A stretch of DNA of 64,000 nt, from positions 186,001 to 250,000 of the forward strand of contig NZ_STGA01000073.1 in NCBI RefSeq assembly GCF_005222835.1, in the 5' to 3' direction. Shown here in pieces: positions 1 to 11,905 of the stretch; position 1 is the stretch's first letter; each line of letters begins with the position of its first letter. The notes beneath the pieces are model-generated. The model searched no databases. It was given only the letters and a program-made list of their open reading frames with translations, and was not told where the DNA came from. Made by a program: the position numbers and the translations under genes. The stretch is from Rhizobium sp. FKY42 (GTDB taxonomy: Bacteria > Pseudomonadota > Alphaproteobacteria > Rhizobiales > Rhizobiaceae).

Positions 1-291
1 GCGGTGATCCCCGTCATCGACATGGCATGCCGCCTTGGCATGAAGATGACGGAGCCTTCGGAGCGCGCGGCCATCATCGTTACCGATATCGCCGGCAAGC
101 TGGTCGGCCTGCTGGTCGAGCAGGTTTCCGACATGATGACCATCAAGAGCGAAGATCTGCAGCCGGCGCCGGAAATCATTCCGGAAGCACAGCGCGCCTT
201 CTGCCGTGGCATCGTGGCGCTGGAAAAGACCATGGTCTGCTTCCTGAACCTCGACACCGTGATCGCGGACGAGCTCGCTCAGGCTGCCTGA
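1..291 (+). CDS. CheW-like chemotaxis coupling protein, 3' part
   Basis: The gene is cut by the window edge; only about the last 96 residues are visible. They carry the second half of a CheW domain: a VIDMACRLGM strand, a segment reading IIVTDIAGKLVGLLVEQV (the usual hydrophobic strand-turn-strand), and a FLNLD strand close to the C-terminus. CheW-family proteins couple chemoreceptors to the kinase CheA at the inner membrane. Whether this is a stand-alone CheW or the end of a longer CheW-domain protein cannot be decided here, because the start lies outside. A tetraloop hairpin terminator follows about 36 bases after the stop. The next gene is convergent. Confidence 0.8.
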   Translation, partial: AVIPVIDMACRLGMKMTEPSERAAIIVTDIAGKLVGLLVEQVSDMMTIKSEDLQPAPEIIPEAQRAFCRGIVALEKTMVCFLNLDTVIADELAQAA

Positions 292-326
292 GTCAGTTCA
301 CAACCCGCTGCGTGATGGCACCGATG

Positions 327-350
327 CCCTGGTCGAAAGACCGGGGTTTT
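327..350 (+). terminator. Rho-independent terminator after the CheW-like gene
   Basis: An 8-bp stem (327-334 with 339-346, one G-U pair) closes a GAAA tetraloop and is followed directly by TTTT. It sits between the convergent CheW-like and CreA-like genes. Confidence 0.6.
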
Positions 351-368
351 CGGCGTTTCACCGGCTTT

Positions 369-884
369 CTACTTCGGCGCGCCGTTCTTCCAGACGACAT
401 TCTGGTTGAACAGCGGCACTGTGGAAATCGCCATCTTGGCGGAACCATCAACGATCTGGCGCGAGTGAATGAGATAGACGAGCGTATTGTTCGCCTTGTC
501 ATAGATGCGGTTGACGACGAGCTTCTTCCAGATCAGCGACATGCCCTGCTTGAAGACCTCCTCGCCCTCCTTGGAAAGCTCGATATCATCGATCTCGATC
601 GGCCCCGTCTGGCGGCAGGCTATGGAGTTATTTGAGGGATCCTCGAACCAGTTGCCGTTCTTCAACCGATCCAGCACGCCACGATCAAAATAGGTCACGT
701 GGCACGTCACGCCTCTGACCTTGGGATCGGTCATCGCGTCGACGATGATGTCATTTCCCATCCAGTCGACGCCAACCTTGCCGACCACTTCGGCACGTGC
801 GGCAACGAAACCAGCAGAGAGCAAGCAAGCGGACAGAGCCGTGACGCGCGCAACCTGCCTCAGAATTTTTCGATAGGACAACAT
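369..884 (-). CDS. creA: CreA-family periplasmic protein
   Basis: Encodes about 171 residues. The N-terminus (MLSYRKILRQ, then a hydrophobic stretch ending VAARA) looks like a cleavable Sec signal. The mature part opens with EVVGKVGVDWMGNDI and contains DPKVRGVTCHVTYFDRG and a late SLIWKKLVVNRIYDKANNTLVYL segment, which I recognise as the CreA family (named from Escherichia coli creA; function unknown, predicted periplasmic). The two cysteines (GVTCHV and SIACRQ) are typical and may form a disulphide. The ATG at 884 is chosen over the longer frame (to 950) because GAGGG lies upstream and the signal peptide starts there. It is divergent from the GNAT gene. Confidence 0.8.
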   Translation of the reverse strand: MLSYRKILRQVARVTALSACLLSAGFVAARAEVVGKVGVDWMGNDIIVDAMTDPKVRGVTCHVTYFDRGVLDRLKNGNWFEDPSNNSIACRQTGPIEIDDIELSKEGEEVFKQGMSLIWKKLVVNRIYDKANNTLVYLIHSRQIVDGSAKMAISTVPLFNQNVVWKNGAPK

Positions 885-978
885 GCAATGAGCACCCTCA
901 AGTAAATGTGAAATGGTTGCCTTCGTGCAAAGACATAAGAACTGCCCCACACCTTACAAGAGAAAAACAGAACTCGTA

Positions 979-992
979 TTGACCCGGGTCAA
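979..992. promoter_or_regulatory. Perfect 14-bp palindrome, FNR/FixK-like
   Basis: TTGACCCGGGTCAA is a perfect palindrome that fits TTGAC-N4-GTCAA, close to sites of the CRP/FNR superfamily (FixK, FNR use TTGAT-N4-ATCAA). It lies in the divergent region, about 95 bases upstream of the creA start and 184 upstream of the GNAT start. The assignment to a regulator is a guess from the half-site. Confidence 0.4.
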
Positions 993-1110
993 CCTTATGG
1001 GCATTCTGCAGTCATGACTAACTCCGCGCACCCTGTGATCACAATGCTTACCCTCAGCCCTGCAGGGCGTGTGGACGGCGTGGTGCGTTAAGAACCAGTC
1101 ATCCTCGCAA

Positions 1111-1134
1111 TCCCTGCCACTTATGAGGCAGGGA
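1111..1134 (+). promoter_or_regulatory. Perfect hairpin in the GNAT leader
   Basis: An 8-bp perfect stem (1111-1118 with 1127-1134, eight-base loop) ends just before the purine-rich GGAGGA that could serve as ribosome binding site for the leader ORF at 1141. It could hold part of that site. Confidence 0.45.
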
Positions 1135-1140
1135 GGAGGA

Positions 1141-1179
1141 ATGCTCTCTGCTTCGACACATCGAAGAGAGAAATCATGA
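1141..1179 (+). CDS. Possible 12-residue leader peptide coupled to the GNAT gene
   Basis: ATG at 1141 follows GGGAGGAGGA closely and opens a 12-codon frame (MLSASTHRREKS) whose TGA overlaps the ATG of the acetyltransferase as ATGA. Within it, CTTCGA (about 1149-1154) can pair with TCGAAG (about 1159-1164), which would bury the GAAGAGAG that serves as the ribosome binding site of the next gene. Translation of the leader would open this hairpin. The reading frame, the strong Shine-Dalgarno and the overlap are seen in the sequence; the regulatory role is inferred. It could be chance. Confidence 0.4.
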   Translation: MLSASTHRREKS

Positions 1180-1712
1180 GCGACAGCCAATCCATCCCGA
1201 TCAATGCGAATGCAAGCTGGCCTCACGGCCTCAATATTCGCGCCCGCTGCGCTGCCGACGCAACTGATATGGCAGCACTGCACAACCTGCCCGGCTACCG
1301 CTTTGGGACCTTACGTACCCCCTACCATACGCAGGAGCAGATCCGAAAAGGCATTGAGAGCCAACCAGCAAACTTTATCTCTCTTGTTGCCGTGATCGAC
1401 GAACGCATCGTTGGCGACATAGGAATGACCCATTTTTCTGGCCGACGCAGTCATACAGCGAACTTCGGCATGGGCGTGCATGATGGCTATCGAGAGCGCG
1501 GCATTGGATCAGCCCTGATCGGCGAAATCCTTGCTATTGCGGATAACTGGTACAACATCAAACGCTTGGAACTGACGGTCTATACCGACAACGAAGCAGC
1601 GATCAGGCTTTACAGAAAGGTCGGGTTCGAGGTGGAGGGGACACACAGAGACTTTGCGTTTCGCGATGGTCGATATGTGGATGCCTACACAATGGCACGA
1701 ATCAGGAACTGA
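1176..1712 (+). CDS. GNAT-family N-acetyltransferase
   Basis: Encodes 178 residues. The GNAT acetyl-CoA site is visible in the central part: the FGMGVHDGYRERGIGSALIGEIL segment (motif A, with the R/Q-x-x-G-x-G/A type turn as RERGIG) followed by motif B (LTVYTDNEAAIRLYRKVGFEVEGT). The ending (HRDFAFRDGRYVDAYTMARI) resembles RimJ/SpeG/YhhY-type enzymes that acetylate amino acids, polyamines or protein N-termini; the substrate cannot be read from sequence. Its start overlaps a possible leader peptide. A 14-bp perfect inverted repeat follows the stop, separating it from the convergent ligA. Confidence 0.85.
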   Translation: MSDSQSIPINANASWPHGLNIRARCAADATDMAALHNLPGYRFGTLRTPYHTQEQIRKGIESQPANFISLVAVIDERIVGDIGMTHFSGRRSHTANFGMGVHDGYRERGIGSALIGEILAIADNWYNIKRLELTVYTDNEAAIRLYRKVGFEVEGTHRDFAFRDGRYVDAYTMARIRN

Positions 1713-1716
1713 ATAA

Positions 1717-1751
1717 CTGGACGGCGAGAGGTATAAACTCTCGCCGTCCAG
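1717..1751. terminator. 14-bp perfect inverted repeat between convergent genes
   Basis: CTGGACGGCGAGAG at 1717-1730 pairs perfectly with 1738-1751 around a 7-base loop, between the GNAT and ligA stops. No clear U-tract follows on either strand, so it may act as a weak bidirectional terminator or an mRNA 3'-end stabiliser. Confidence 0.5.
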
Positions 1752-1762
1752 TCAAACTGCCC

Positions 1763-4681
<2,919 letters not shown>

Positions 4682-4690
4682 TCTGAACGA

Positions 4691-6358
4691 TCAGCCGCTG
4701 GCAAGCAAACGGGCAGCGGCAGCCCTCGCCTCATCCGTCACTGTGGCGCCAGATAACATGCGCGCAATTTCTTCGGCACGGTGTTCCGGCGTCATGGTTG
4801 CCACGCGCGTCGCGATTTTGTCAGATCCTTCGACCGGCCCCTTGGAGATCAAAAGATGCGTTGCCGCTCTTGCAGCAACCTGCGGCGCATGCGTAACGGA
4901 AAGCACCTGCACCTTGTCCGAAAGCCGTTTCAGCCTCTGGCCAATCGCATCCGCAACAGCGCCACCCACGCCGGTATCGATCTCATCGAACACCAGCGTC
5001 GGGGCAGAACCACGATCCGCCAGCGCAACCTTTAGCGCCAGCAGGAAGCGAGAAAGCTCACCTCCGGAGGCAACCTTCATGATCGGCCCTGGGCGGGTGC
5101 CAGGGTTGGTCTGCACATGGAACTCGACGGTATCGATGCCCTCGGCACTGGCATTGTCCGCATCCGGCGTAACATTGACCATGAAGCGCGCCCGCTCCAA
5201 TTTGAGCGCTGGCAACTCGGCCATCACCGCCTCGGCCAATGCATTGGCGCCATTGACCCGCTTTGCGGACAGCGAATGGGCGGCACGATCATAATCGGCC
5301 TTGGCGATGGTTGCCGCCTTTTCCAAGGAGCCAAGCCTCTCCTCGCCAGCGTCCAGCTCGGCAAGATCGGCCACCATCTTGGCCGCAAGAGCAGGAAGCT
5401 CCGCCACCGCAACCGAATATTTGCGGCTTGCCGCACGGAGGGAAAATAACCGTTCCTCCACCCGCTCCAGCTCCCGCGGATCAAACTCCGTGCGGCGAAG
5501 GGCGGCTTCGGCTTCCATTTGCGCGTTGGAGAGATTGTCGAGTGCCGCATCTAGCAACTGAACGGTATCTTCCAGCAGGCCGGGCGCCTCGTGACTCTTA
5601 CGCTCCAGACGCCGGACCAGCGAAGCAATCAACGGAACCGGCGAGGCATTGCCGTTCAGAAATTCACAGGCTTCGGCGATATCCCCGGCGATACGCTCGG
5701 ATTTTTGCATGCGCGCCCGATGCTCGGCCAAGTCGTCTTCTTCGCCATCACGCGGGCTTAGAGCTTCGAGCTCTTCCACAGATGCACGAAGATAGTCCGC
5801 TTCACGCGCAGCCGCTTCCACACGTGCGCGGTGGGTTTTAAGAGCCCGCTCCGCATCGCGCCATTGCTTGTAAAGCCCACCCAGTTGCGCCACTTCGTCG
5901 GTCAGGCCGGTAAAGGCATCCAGCAGGGTCCGGTGGGCATTGATATCGACAAGCGCACGATCATCATGCTGGCCGTGAATCTCGACGAGATACTGGCCGA
6001 GCTGCCGCATCAACTGCACGCTGACCGGCTGGTCATTGACGGAGGCCTTGGTGCGACCATCCGCAGACTGGACGCGCCGGAAAATCAAATCGCCATCATC
6101 GTCCAGACCATTCTCGCGCAGAAGAACCCGCACGGGATGATGGCCGGGAACATCAAAAACAGCCGTCACCTGCCCCTTGTCCAGCCCGTGCCGCACAAGG
6201 CCGCCATCGCCCCTGCCACCGAGCGCCAGGGAAAGGCTGTCGAGTAGAATGGATTTGCCCGCGCCCGTTTCGCCCGTCAGAACCGAAAGCCCCTTTTCGA
6301 AGGACAGGTCAAGCCGCTCGATCAAGACGATATCGCGGATCGACAACTGGATGAGCAT
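4691..6358 (-). CDS. recN: DNA repair protein RecN
   Basis: Encodes 555 residues, normal for RecN, an SMC-like ATPase acting early in double-strand-break repair. Walker A (GETGAGKS) is at residues 29-36. The middle is charged and helical (two coiled-coil arms with many Glu/Arg/Ala). The C-terminal part has the ABC signature (VASGGELSRFLLALK) and Walker B (LVFDEIDTGVGG), followed by the D-loop/His region (VLSVTHAPQVAARA). It lies 40 bases downstream of bamD on the same strand and may be co-transcribed with it. I see no LexA-type box in front. Confidence 0.95.
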   Translation of the reverse strand: MLIQLSIRDIVLIERLDLSFEKGLSVLTGETGAGKSILLDSLSLALGGRGDGGLVRHGLDKGQVTAVFDVPGHHPVRVLLRENGLDDDGDLIFRRVQSADGRTKASVNDQPVSVQLMRQLGQYLVEIHGQHDDRALVDINAHRTLLDAFTGLTDEVAQLGGLYKQWRDAERALKTHRARVEAAAREADYLRASVEELEALSPRDGEEDDLAEHRARMQKSERIAGDIAEACEFLNGNASPVPLIASLVRRLERKSHEAPGLLEDTVQLLDAALDNLSNAQMEAEAALRRTEFDPRELERVEERLFSLRAASRKYSVAVAELPALAAKMVADLAELDAGEERLGSLEKAATIAKADYDRAAHSLSAKRVNGANALAEAVMAELPALKLERARFMVNVTPDADNASAEGIDTVEFHVQTNPGTRPGPIMKVASGGELSRFLLALKVALADRGSAPTLVFDEIDTGVGGAVADAIGQRLKRLSDKVQVLSVTHAPQVAARAATHLLISKGPVEGSDKIATRVATMTPEHRAEEIARMLSGATVTDEARAAAARLLASG

Positions 6359-6398
6359 GACGTTCCTATTTCACTGGATGAGCAGGGACGCTGGGCAA

Positions 6399-7265
6399 TC
6401 AGACGCCAATCAGCTTGGCGCCAGCGCGAGAGATCCATGAACCGCGGTTTTCGCGAGGCTCCAGACCACCACCCTTCAACAACTTGAAGGAGTCCGCGTA
6501 CCAGTGACTGTCAGGATAGTTCTGCCCAAGAACGGCAGCAGCCGTCTGCGCCTCTTCCTGAACGCCCATGGCATAATAGGCCTCGACAAGACGAGCGAGT
6601 GCTTCTTCGACCTGATTGGTGCGCCCGTAGTTTTCAACCACATTGCGGAAGCGCTGGATGGCGGCGAGATATTCCTTCCGCTCCAGATAGTAGCGACCGA
6701 CCTGCATTTCCTTGCCCGCCAACTGGTCGCGCGCATAACGCATCTTGGCCTGCGCATCCTCGACATATTCCGACTTTGGATAGTTACCGACGACCTTCTG
6801 CATGGCATCGATGGTGTTGCGCGCCGCCTTCTGGTCCTGCGTCACGTCAGCAATCTGTTTCGAATAGGACAAGCCGACGAGGTATTGAACATAGGCGCTG
6901 TCAGTGGAGCTCGGATACTGGCGCAGGTAACGATTACCCGTTGCCACCGCCTCGTCGTATTGCGCCAGGCGGTACTTGGAGAAGGTGCTCATCACCAGCG
7001 CCTTGCGGCCCCATTCTGTGAATGGGTTCTGACGATCGATCGAATCGAACTTTCGGCTGGCCTCGGCAATGTTGCCAGCCTTCATGTTCGCGAGACCCTG
7101 ATTATAAAGCTGCTCTGGAGGATCCGTCGCCAGACCCAGCTTGGTGATATCGATGTCAGGATCTGACTGGCATGACGTGACCAGCGAAGATGTGCCGACC
7201 AACAATAGAGACACCAGCGCTACTCGTGCAGTGTTTCTCATTCCAACAGACATAGACTCAGTCAT
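6399..7265 (-). CDS. bamD: Outer membrane assembly lipoprotein BamD
   Basis: Encodes about 288 residues. A lipoprotein signal ends in VTSC with the lipidated cysteine at about residue 32. The body is built of tetratricopeptide-like helices ([53 protein letters not shown]), as in BamD/ComL, the essential subunit of the beta-barrel assembly machine on the inner face of the outer membrane. The start at 7265 has GGGA about 9 bases upstream; internal ATGs at 7253 and 7241 are also possible and would still leave a complete signal. Upstream lies lpxC with its own terminator, so bamD probably has its own promoter. Confidence 0.9.
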   Translation of the reverse strand: MTESMSVGMRNTARVALVSLLLVGTSSLVTSCQSDPDIDITKLGLATDPPEQLYNQGLANMKAGNIAEASRKFDSIDRQNPFTEWGRKALVMSTFSKYRLAQYDEAVATGNRYLRQYPSSTDSAYVQYLVGLSYSKQIADVTQDQKAARNTIDAMQKVVGNYPKSEYVEDAQAKMRYARDQLAGKEMQVGRYYLERKEYLAAIQRFRNVVENYGRTNQVEEALARLVEAYYAMGVQEEAQTAAAVLGQNYPDSHWYADSFKLLKGGGLEPRENRGSWISRAGAKLIGV

Positions 7266-7395
7266 TCGACAGTTCCCGATTGCCACGCGATATTACAGCG
7301 ACCGCCTCAATTGGCGTTCTAGCCATATAAGAAGCAAGAGAGCAACGCAATGATGTGGCTTTGACGCAATTTTGTGGCACTCTTGCCAAAGATAC

Positions 7396-7427
7396 AAAAA
7401 GAAAAGCCGCCTTACGCGGGCGGCCCT
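7396..7427 (-). terminator. Rho-independent terminator after lpxC
   Basis: Read on the minus strand, a GC stem (GCCGCC at 7406-7411 with GGCGGC at 7419-7424) is followed by TTTTCTTTTTG. It ends lpxC transcription about 20 bases after its stop. Confidence 0.7.
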
Positions 7428-7447
7428 TCAAATTCATCAATGTTCAT

Positions 7448-8401
7448 TCAACCTACAGAGGGCGCAAGCTCCTGCACCTTCACCGGAACAAATTCCCGGG
7501 CACGCACGCGCTGACTGCGGCTCGGAGCTTCAACCACCTCATAGGCGGTAGGATCGCTCATCAGCGCCTTGAGGGCATTGGCATTCATTTTGTGTCCGCC
7601 ACGATAGGAACGATAGCAGCCGATGAACTGCGCACCGGCAAGCGCCAGATCACCAACAGCATCCAGCGTCTTGTGGCGAACGAACTCGTCGACGAATCGC
7701 AGACCCTCTACGTTCACCACGGTATTGTCATCGGAAATCACCACCGAATTCTCCAGCGAAGAACCGAGTGCGAAACCGGCAGCCCAGAGGCGCTCGACAT
7801 CACGCATGAAGCCGAAGGTCCGGGCGCGCGAGAGTTCATCACGAAATACGTTGGCGGTCAGATCACCCTTCCAGGACTGGCGACCGATCAGCGGCGCTTC
7901 GAAATCGATTTCAACCTCGAAACGTGTGCCATCATAGGGACGAAACTCAGACCATGAAGCCCCTGATTCGATGCGCACCGGCTTCAGAACGCGAATATAA
8001 CGGCGCTTCTCGCCGAGATTGACCATTCCGGCGCTTTCAATCGCTTCGATGAAGGGGAAAGAAGAGCCATCCATGATCGGCATTTCAGCGCCCTCGACTT
8101 CGACGATGACGTTGTCGAGCCCAAGCGCATAAAAAGCCGCCATCACATGTTCGATCGTCGCAACCGACCGTGGCAGCGAGGTGCCGAGCACCGTGCATAG
8201 ATCCGTATTCCCGACGTTGGAAGACACCGCCTTGTATTCCACACTGGAACCATCGGCAAAACTGCGGCTGAAGATGATGCCCGTCCCCGGATCTGCGGGC
8301 TGGAACGTGATCGAAACCGGGCTTCCGGAATGAACACCGATTCCCGAAAGCGTTACCGGCGATGCGATCGTTGTTTGAAAACCCAAAAATCCAACAGTCA
8401 T
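7448..8401 (-). CDS. lpxC: UDP-3-O-acyl-N-acetylglucosamine deacetylase LpxC
   Basis: Encodes 317 residues, the usual length. It catalyses the committed zinc-dependent deacetylation in lipid A synthesis in the cytoplasm. Visible are the start of the fold (GFQTTIASPVTLSGIGVHSG), the first zinc histidine in IEHVMAAFYALGLDN, and the HKTLDAVGDLALAG block carrying the second His and the Asp ligand. The start at 8401 is the family start; the frame continues upstream but has no family similarity there. It stands alone between two terminators, downstream of ftsZ, so it is probably a single-gene unit. Confidence 0.96.
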   Translation of the reverse strand: MTVGFLGFQTTIASPVTLSGIGVHSGSPVSITFQPADPGTGIIFSRSFADGSSVEYKAVSSNVGNTDLCTVLGTSLPRSVATIEHVMAAFYALGLDNVIVEVEGAEMPIMDGSSFPFIEAIESAGMVNLGEKRRYIRVLKPVRIESGASWSEFRPYDGTRFEVEIDFEAPLIGRQSWKGDLTANVFRDELSRARTFGFMRDVERLWAAGFALGSSLENSVVISDDNTVVNVEGLRFVDEFVRHKTLDAVGDLALAGAQFIGCYRSYRGGHKMNANALKALMSDPTAYEVVEAPSRSQRVRAREFVPVKVQELAPSVG

Positions 8402-8418
8402 TCGTTTTGCCTTTATGT

Positions 8419-8436
8419 CTCCCGTCATGGCGGGAG
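8419..8436 (-). promoter_or_regulatory. Small hairpin in the lpxC 5' leader
   Basis: CTCCCG and CGGGAG form a 6-bp GC stem with a 6-base loop, ending 18 bases before the lpxC start codon. It could influence translation or RNA stability; no role is known. Confidence 0.35.
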
Positions 8437-8599
8437 TTATGCTCTTGGGGGCTAGACTCAAATCCACCTGACTCAGAACCCATTTATGATCCTGTAGATA
8501 CGGCGGTCTCTTCCACAATCCAAATCACTGTTCATTTCGGATTGTAACGAAAACCCCCGCTCGAAAACGTCTCAACCGATTCTCACAACCCTTTAGATC

Positions 8600-8633
8600 G
8601 CAAAGAAAAACCCGGACTTGCGATCCGGGTTCC
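8600..8633 (-). terminator. Rho-independent terminator after ftsZ
   Basis: The stem AACCCGGA (8609-8616) pairs with TCCGGGTT (8624-8631). On the minus strand it runs into TTTTTCTTTG, a typical U-tract. It lies about 25 bases after the ftsZ stop and closes the ddl-ftsQAZ unit. Confidence 0.85.
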
Positions 8634-8657
8634 CATTGCTTTGCGATTCTCTGTGTT

Positions 8658-10487
8658 TCAGGTGGATTGACGGCGCAGGAAGGCCGGAATTTCCAGCTGG
8701 TCGTCATCTTGATGATGTGATGACGGAACGGCGCGACCGTGATCGTCCAGGTTGCCTCGGCGCGGCGCATAGAGGCTTGCTTCTGGCGAAAGCGCACGAC
8801 GCTGCTGCGAAGCGGCGGATGGTGCTGCTGTCATGTCTGAAGCAACCTGCTCCTCCTCATCACGGCGACCAAGCGAGTTGGTGATGCGCTTGAGAAGGCC
8901 CATCGGTCCACGCTCTTCCTGTGGGGCGGCCACGGGCTGTGCGCGCTGTTCCATTTCAGCCTTAACCACCGGTGGGAAATCTTCCACCTTTGGCATACGA
9001 ACCTGATCAACGCTCTGGCGAACGATCGGAGCGATTGGCTCGATCGGGGGAGGCGCCATGCGCGGTGCAGGTGCTGCGGCCATCGGCTGCGGAGCGGGCT
9101 GTGCCGAGAAGCTTGGAGCTTGCGGTGCTGCCGTGAAGGATGGAGCGGGAGCAGACGGCTGCATCGGAAGCGGAGCCGGACGCTGGGCAACAGGCTCGAC
9201 CGGAGCAGCAGCCTGGAACAGGCGGCTTTGCGGACGGAACTCGTCGGCGGCTGGCGCAGCAGCAACAGGTGCTGGCTGAGGTGCCGGAGCGGACTGCTGG
9301 ACAGGTGCTGCAGCCATTGGCGCCGGGATCGAAAGCTCGCGTTCCATCTGGGCTTCTGCCTGACGGATCGTTTCCGCAACCGGATCAACCGGAGCAGGAC
9401 GGGGGGCCTGCATCATCGCAGGCTGAACTGCGGCCGGAGCCGAAGCAACGGCCGCGGAAGGACGGATAATCGGCTTCTGCGCAGCGCGCATGTCGGCTCC
9501 GCGAAGATCGTTTGCATTGTGCGCACGATCGATGCCTGTTGCCACAACAGAGACGCGGATGACGCCTTCCAGAGCCTCGTCGAAGGTCGCACCCAGAATG
9601 ATGTTGGCATCCGGATCGACTTCTTCGCGAATGCGGCTTGCCGCTTCGTCGACTTCGAACAGCGTCAGGTCGCGACCACCGGTAATGGAGATCAATAGGC
9701 CTTGTGCGCCCTTCATCGAGGTTTCATCCAGCAGCGGGTTGGCAATGGCGGCCTCGGCAGCCTGCATTGCACGGCCTTCGCCAGAAGCCTCGCCAGTGCC
9801 CATCATTGCGCGGCCCATCTCGCGCATCACGGAGCGAACATCCGCGAAGTCGAGGTTGATGAGGCCTTCCTTCACCATCAGGTCGGTGATGCAGGCAACG
9901 CCGGAGTAGAGAACCTGGTCCGCCATGGCAAATGCATCGGCAAACGTGGTCTTGTCATTAGCGATGCGGAAGAGGTTCTGGTTCGGGATGATGATCAGCG
10001 TATCGACGGACTTCTGAAGCTCCTGGATACCCTGCTCTGCCAACCGCATGCGGCGGCCACCTTCGAAGTGGAACGGCTTGGTGACGACGCCAACGGTCAG
10101 GATACCCTTGCTGCGGGCAGCCTGCGCAACCACCGGAGCAGCGCCCGTACCCGTACCGCCGCCCATGCCGGCAGTCACGAAGCACATATGCGTGCTGGAC
10201 AGGTGATCCATAATTTCGTCGAGGCATTCCTCAGCGGCGGCGCGACCGACTTCCGGCTGCGAACCCGCGCCAAGACCTTCGGTGACCTGAACGCCCATCT
10301 GGATGATTCGCTCGGCCTTCGACATCATGAGGGCCTGCGCATCCGTGTTGGCAACGACGAAATCGACGCCTTCCAGGCCTGCGGTGATCATGTTGTTGAC
10401 GGCGTTACCGCCGCCTCCGCCAACGCCGAAGACGGTGATCCGAGGCTTCAGCTCGGTAATGTCCGGCTTTTGCAGCTTGATGGTCAT
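8658..10487 (-). CDS. ftsZ: Cell division GTPase FtsZ
   Basis: Encodes about 609 residues, much longer than Escherichia coli FtsZ (383). The tubulin-like GTPase comes first: [14 protein letters not shown] near the N-terminus, the tubulin signature [14 protein letters not shown], and the synergy region with [18 protein letters not shown]. From about residue 320 there is a linker of nearly 250 residues rich in Pro, Ala and Gln, then the conserved C-terminal peptide [10 protein letters not shown] that binds FtsA and other partners. FtsZ forms the Z-ring at midcell. The ATG at 10487 has AAGGAA upstream; the frame's longer start is not family-like. It is last in ddl-ftsQ-ftsA-ftsZ. Confidence 0.97.
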   Translation of the reverse strand: MTIKLQKPDITELKPRITVFGVGGGGGNAVNNMITAGLEGVDFVVANTDAQALMMSKAERIIQMGVQVTEGLGAGSQPEVGRAAAEECLDEIMDHLSSTHMCFVTAGMGGGTGTGAAPVVAQAARSKGILTVGVVTKPFHFEGGRRMRLAEQGIQELQKSVDTLIIIPNQNLFRIANDKTTFADAFAMADQVLYSGVACITDLMVKEGLINLDFADVRSVMREMGRAMMGTGEASGEGRAMQAAEAAIANPLLDETSMKGAQGLLISITGGRDLTLFEVDEAASRIREEVDPDANIILGATFDEALEGVIRVSVVATGIDRAHNANDLRGADMRAAQKPIIRPSAAVASAPAAVQPAMMQAPRPAPVDPVAETIRQAEAQMERELSIPAPMAAAPVQQSAPAPQPAPVAAAPAADEFRPQSRLFQAAAPVEPVAQRPAPLPMQPSAPAPSFTAAPQAPSFSAQPAPQPMAAAPAPRMAPPPIEPIAPIVRQSVDQVRMPKVEDFPPVVKAEMEQRAQPVAAPQEERGPMGLLKRITNSLGRRDEEEQVASDMTAAPSAASQQRRALSPEASLYAPRRGNLDDHGRAVPSSHHQDDDQLEIPAFLRRQST

Positions 10488-10573
10488 ATGAACCGTTCCT
10501 TTTTTCTCTGGCCGCCTCGCCAAGCGCGCCGATCTCTTTCATTACGCTGACACCCTTGCCTGAAACTAGAGCG

Positions 10574-11905
10574 TCAAAAACTCTCCTTGAGCCACTGCCC
10601 CATGCGGGCAAAACGGCCACCACCGCCGCCGAGCGTGGACAGAAGCCCGCTCTGCTCGGAATGCGTTTCCATGTCTGCGACCTGCGGATAGATCAGAAGA
10701 CCGACCGCAGTCGAAAAGGCCGGACCCTTGGCGGCCGTCGGCAAACCGGAGACCCCCATAGGGCGACCAATGCGGACATTACGGGCAAGAATACGGCGAG
10801 CCGTATCTGGCAGACCGGTCAGTTGGCTGGCACCGCCTGTCAGAACCACACGCTTCCCGACGATCGGGCTGAAACCCGATTTCTGAATACGATCGCGAAT
10901 CAGTTCCAGCGTCTCCTCAAGGCGAGCCCGGACGATTCGAGTCACCAGAGCGCGCGGAACCTGTGTCGGCTGATCGCGATCATCTTCGCCAATCGGCGGA
11001 ACGGAGATCAAGTCACGCTCATCGGCTGCCGTGGCAATGGCGGAGCCATGAAGCACCTTCAGGCGTTCTGCATCTTCGATTCGGGTGGAAAGCCCTCGGG
11101 CCAGATCGGTGGTCACATGGTGACCGCCAATGCTGATGGCATCGGTATGCACCAGCTTGCCCTCGGCGAAGACGGAGATGGTCGTCGTTCCACCGCCCAT
11201 GTCGATGGCGGCGCAACCAAGCTCGACCTCATCATCCACCAGAGCCGCAAGACCGCTGGCATAGGGCGTGGCAACAATGCCTTCGACCGACAGATGGGCG
11301 CGGTTGACGCACAGCTCGATGTTCTTGAGCGCGGCCCGCTCAGCGGTCACCACATGCATGTCGACGCCGAGAAGATCCCCATACATGGAAAGCGGGTCGC
11401 GAATCCCCTGCTCTCCGTCAAGAGAAAAGCCTGTCGGCAGCGAATGCAGAACCGCACGATCCTGTCTACGAGACTGTTGGCTCGCAGCAACCAGCACCTT
11501 GCGAAGGTCGGAAGCCTCAACCTCCTGCCCGCCCAGATCGATGCTGGCCGTGTAGACATCGCTGGTCAGGCGACCGGCAGAAACGTTGACGATCAGGCTA
11601 TCGACAGTCAGCCCCGCCATGCGCTCGGCAGCATCGACAGCGAGGCGGACGACGCTTTCGACGGCATCGATATCGGCAATGACACCGGACTTGACGCCGC
11701 GCGAACGCTGGTGACCGATCCCGATGATTTCGACATTGTGCGTGCGGTTCGGCAGAATCTGGCTCTCCTTGCGGGGTGTCAGACGGCCAATCATGCATAC
11801 GATCTTGCTGGAGCCGATATCGAGAATCGAAACGACATGCGACCGCTTGGAAGACAAAGGCTTCAAGCGGGGCAATCCAAAACCGGAAGAACCGAACAAA
11901 CTCAC
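10574..11905 (-). CDS. ftsA: Cell division protein FtsA
   Basis: Encodes 443 residues of the actin/HSP70 ATPase superfamily. Phosphate 1 is visible as VSILDIGSSKIVCMIG near residue 27 and phosphate 2 as CAAIDMGGGTTTISVF; the adenosine motif is VVLTGGASQLTGL. The C-terminus ends in an amphipathic stretch (GRFARMGQWLKESF) that anchors FtsZ polymers to the membrane. The N-terminal extension before the ATPase core (about 25 residues) is common in rhizobia. Its ATG overlaps the ftsQ stop by four bases (ATGA), indicating translational coupling, and ftsZ follows after 86 bases. Confidence 0.96.
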   Translation of the reverse strand: MSLFGSSGFGLPRLKPLSSKRSHVVSILDIGSSKIVCMIGRLTPRKESQILPNRTHNVEIIGIGHQRSRGVKSGVIADIDAVESVVRLAVDAAERMAGLTVDSLIVNVSAGRLTSDVYTASIDLGGQEVEASDLRKVLVAASQQSRRQDRAVLHSLPTGFSLDGEQGIRDPLSMYGDLLGVDMHVVTAERAALKNIELCVNRAHLSVEGIVATPYASGLAALVDDEVELGCAAIDMGGGTTTISVFAEGKLVHTDAISIGGHHVTTDLARGLSTRIEDAERLKVLHGSAIATAADERDLISVPPIGEDDRDQPTQVPRALVTRIVRARLEETLELIRDRIQKSGFSPIVGKRVVLTGGASQLTGLPDTARRILARNVRIGRPMGVSGLPTAAKGPAFSTAVGLLIYPQVADMETHSEQSGLLSTLGGGGGRFARMGQWLKESF

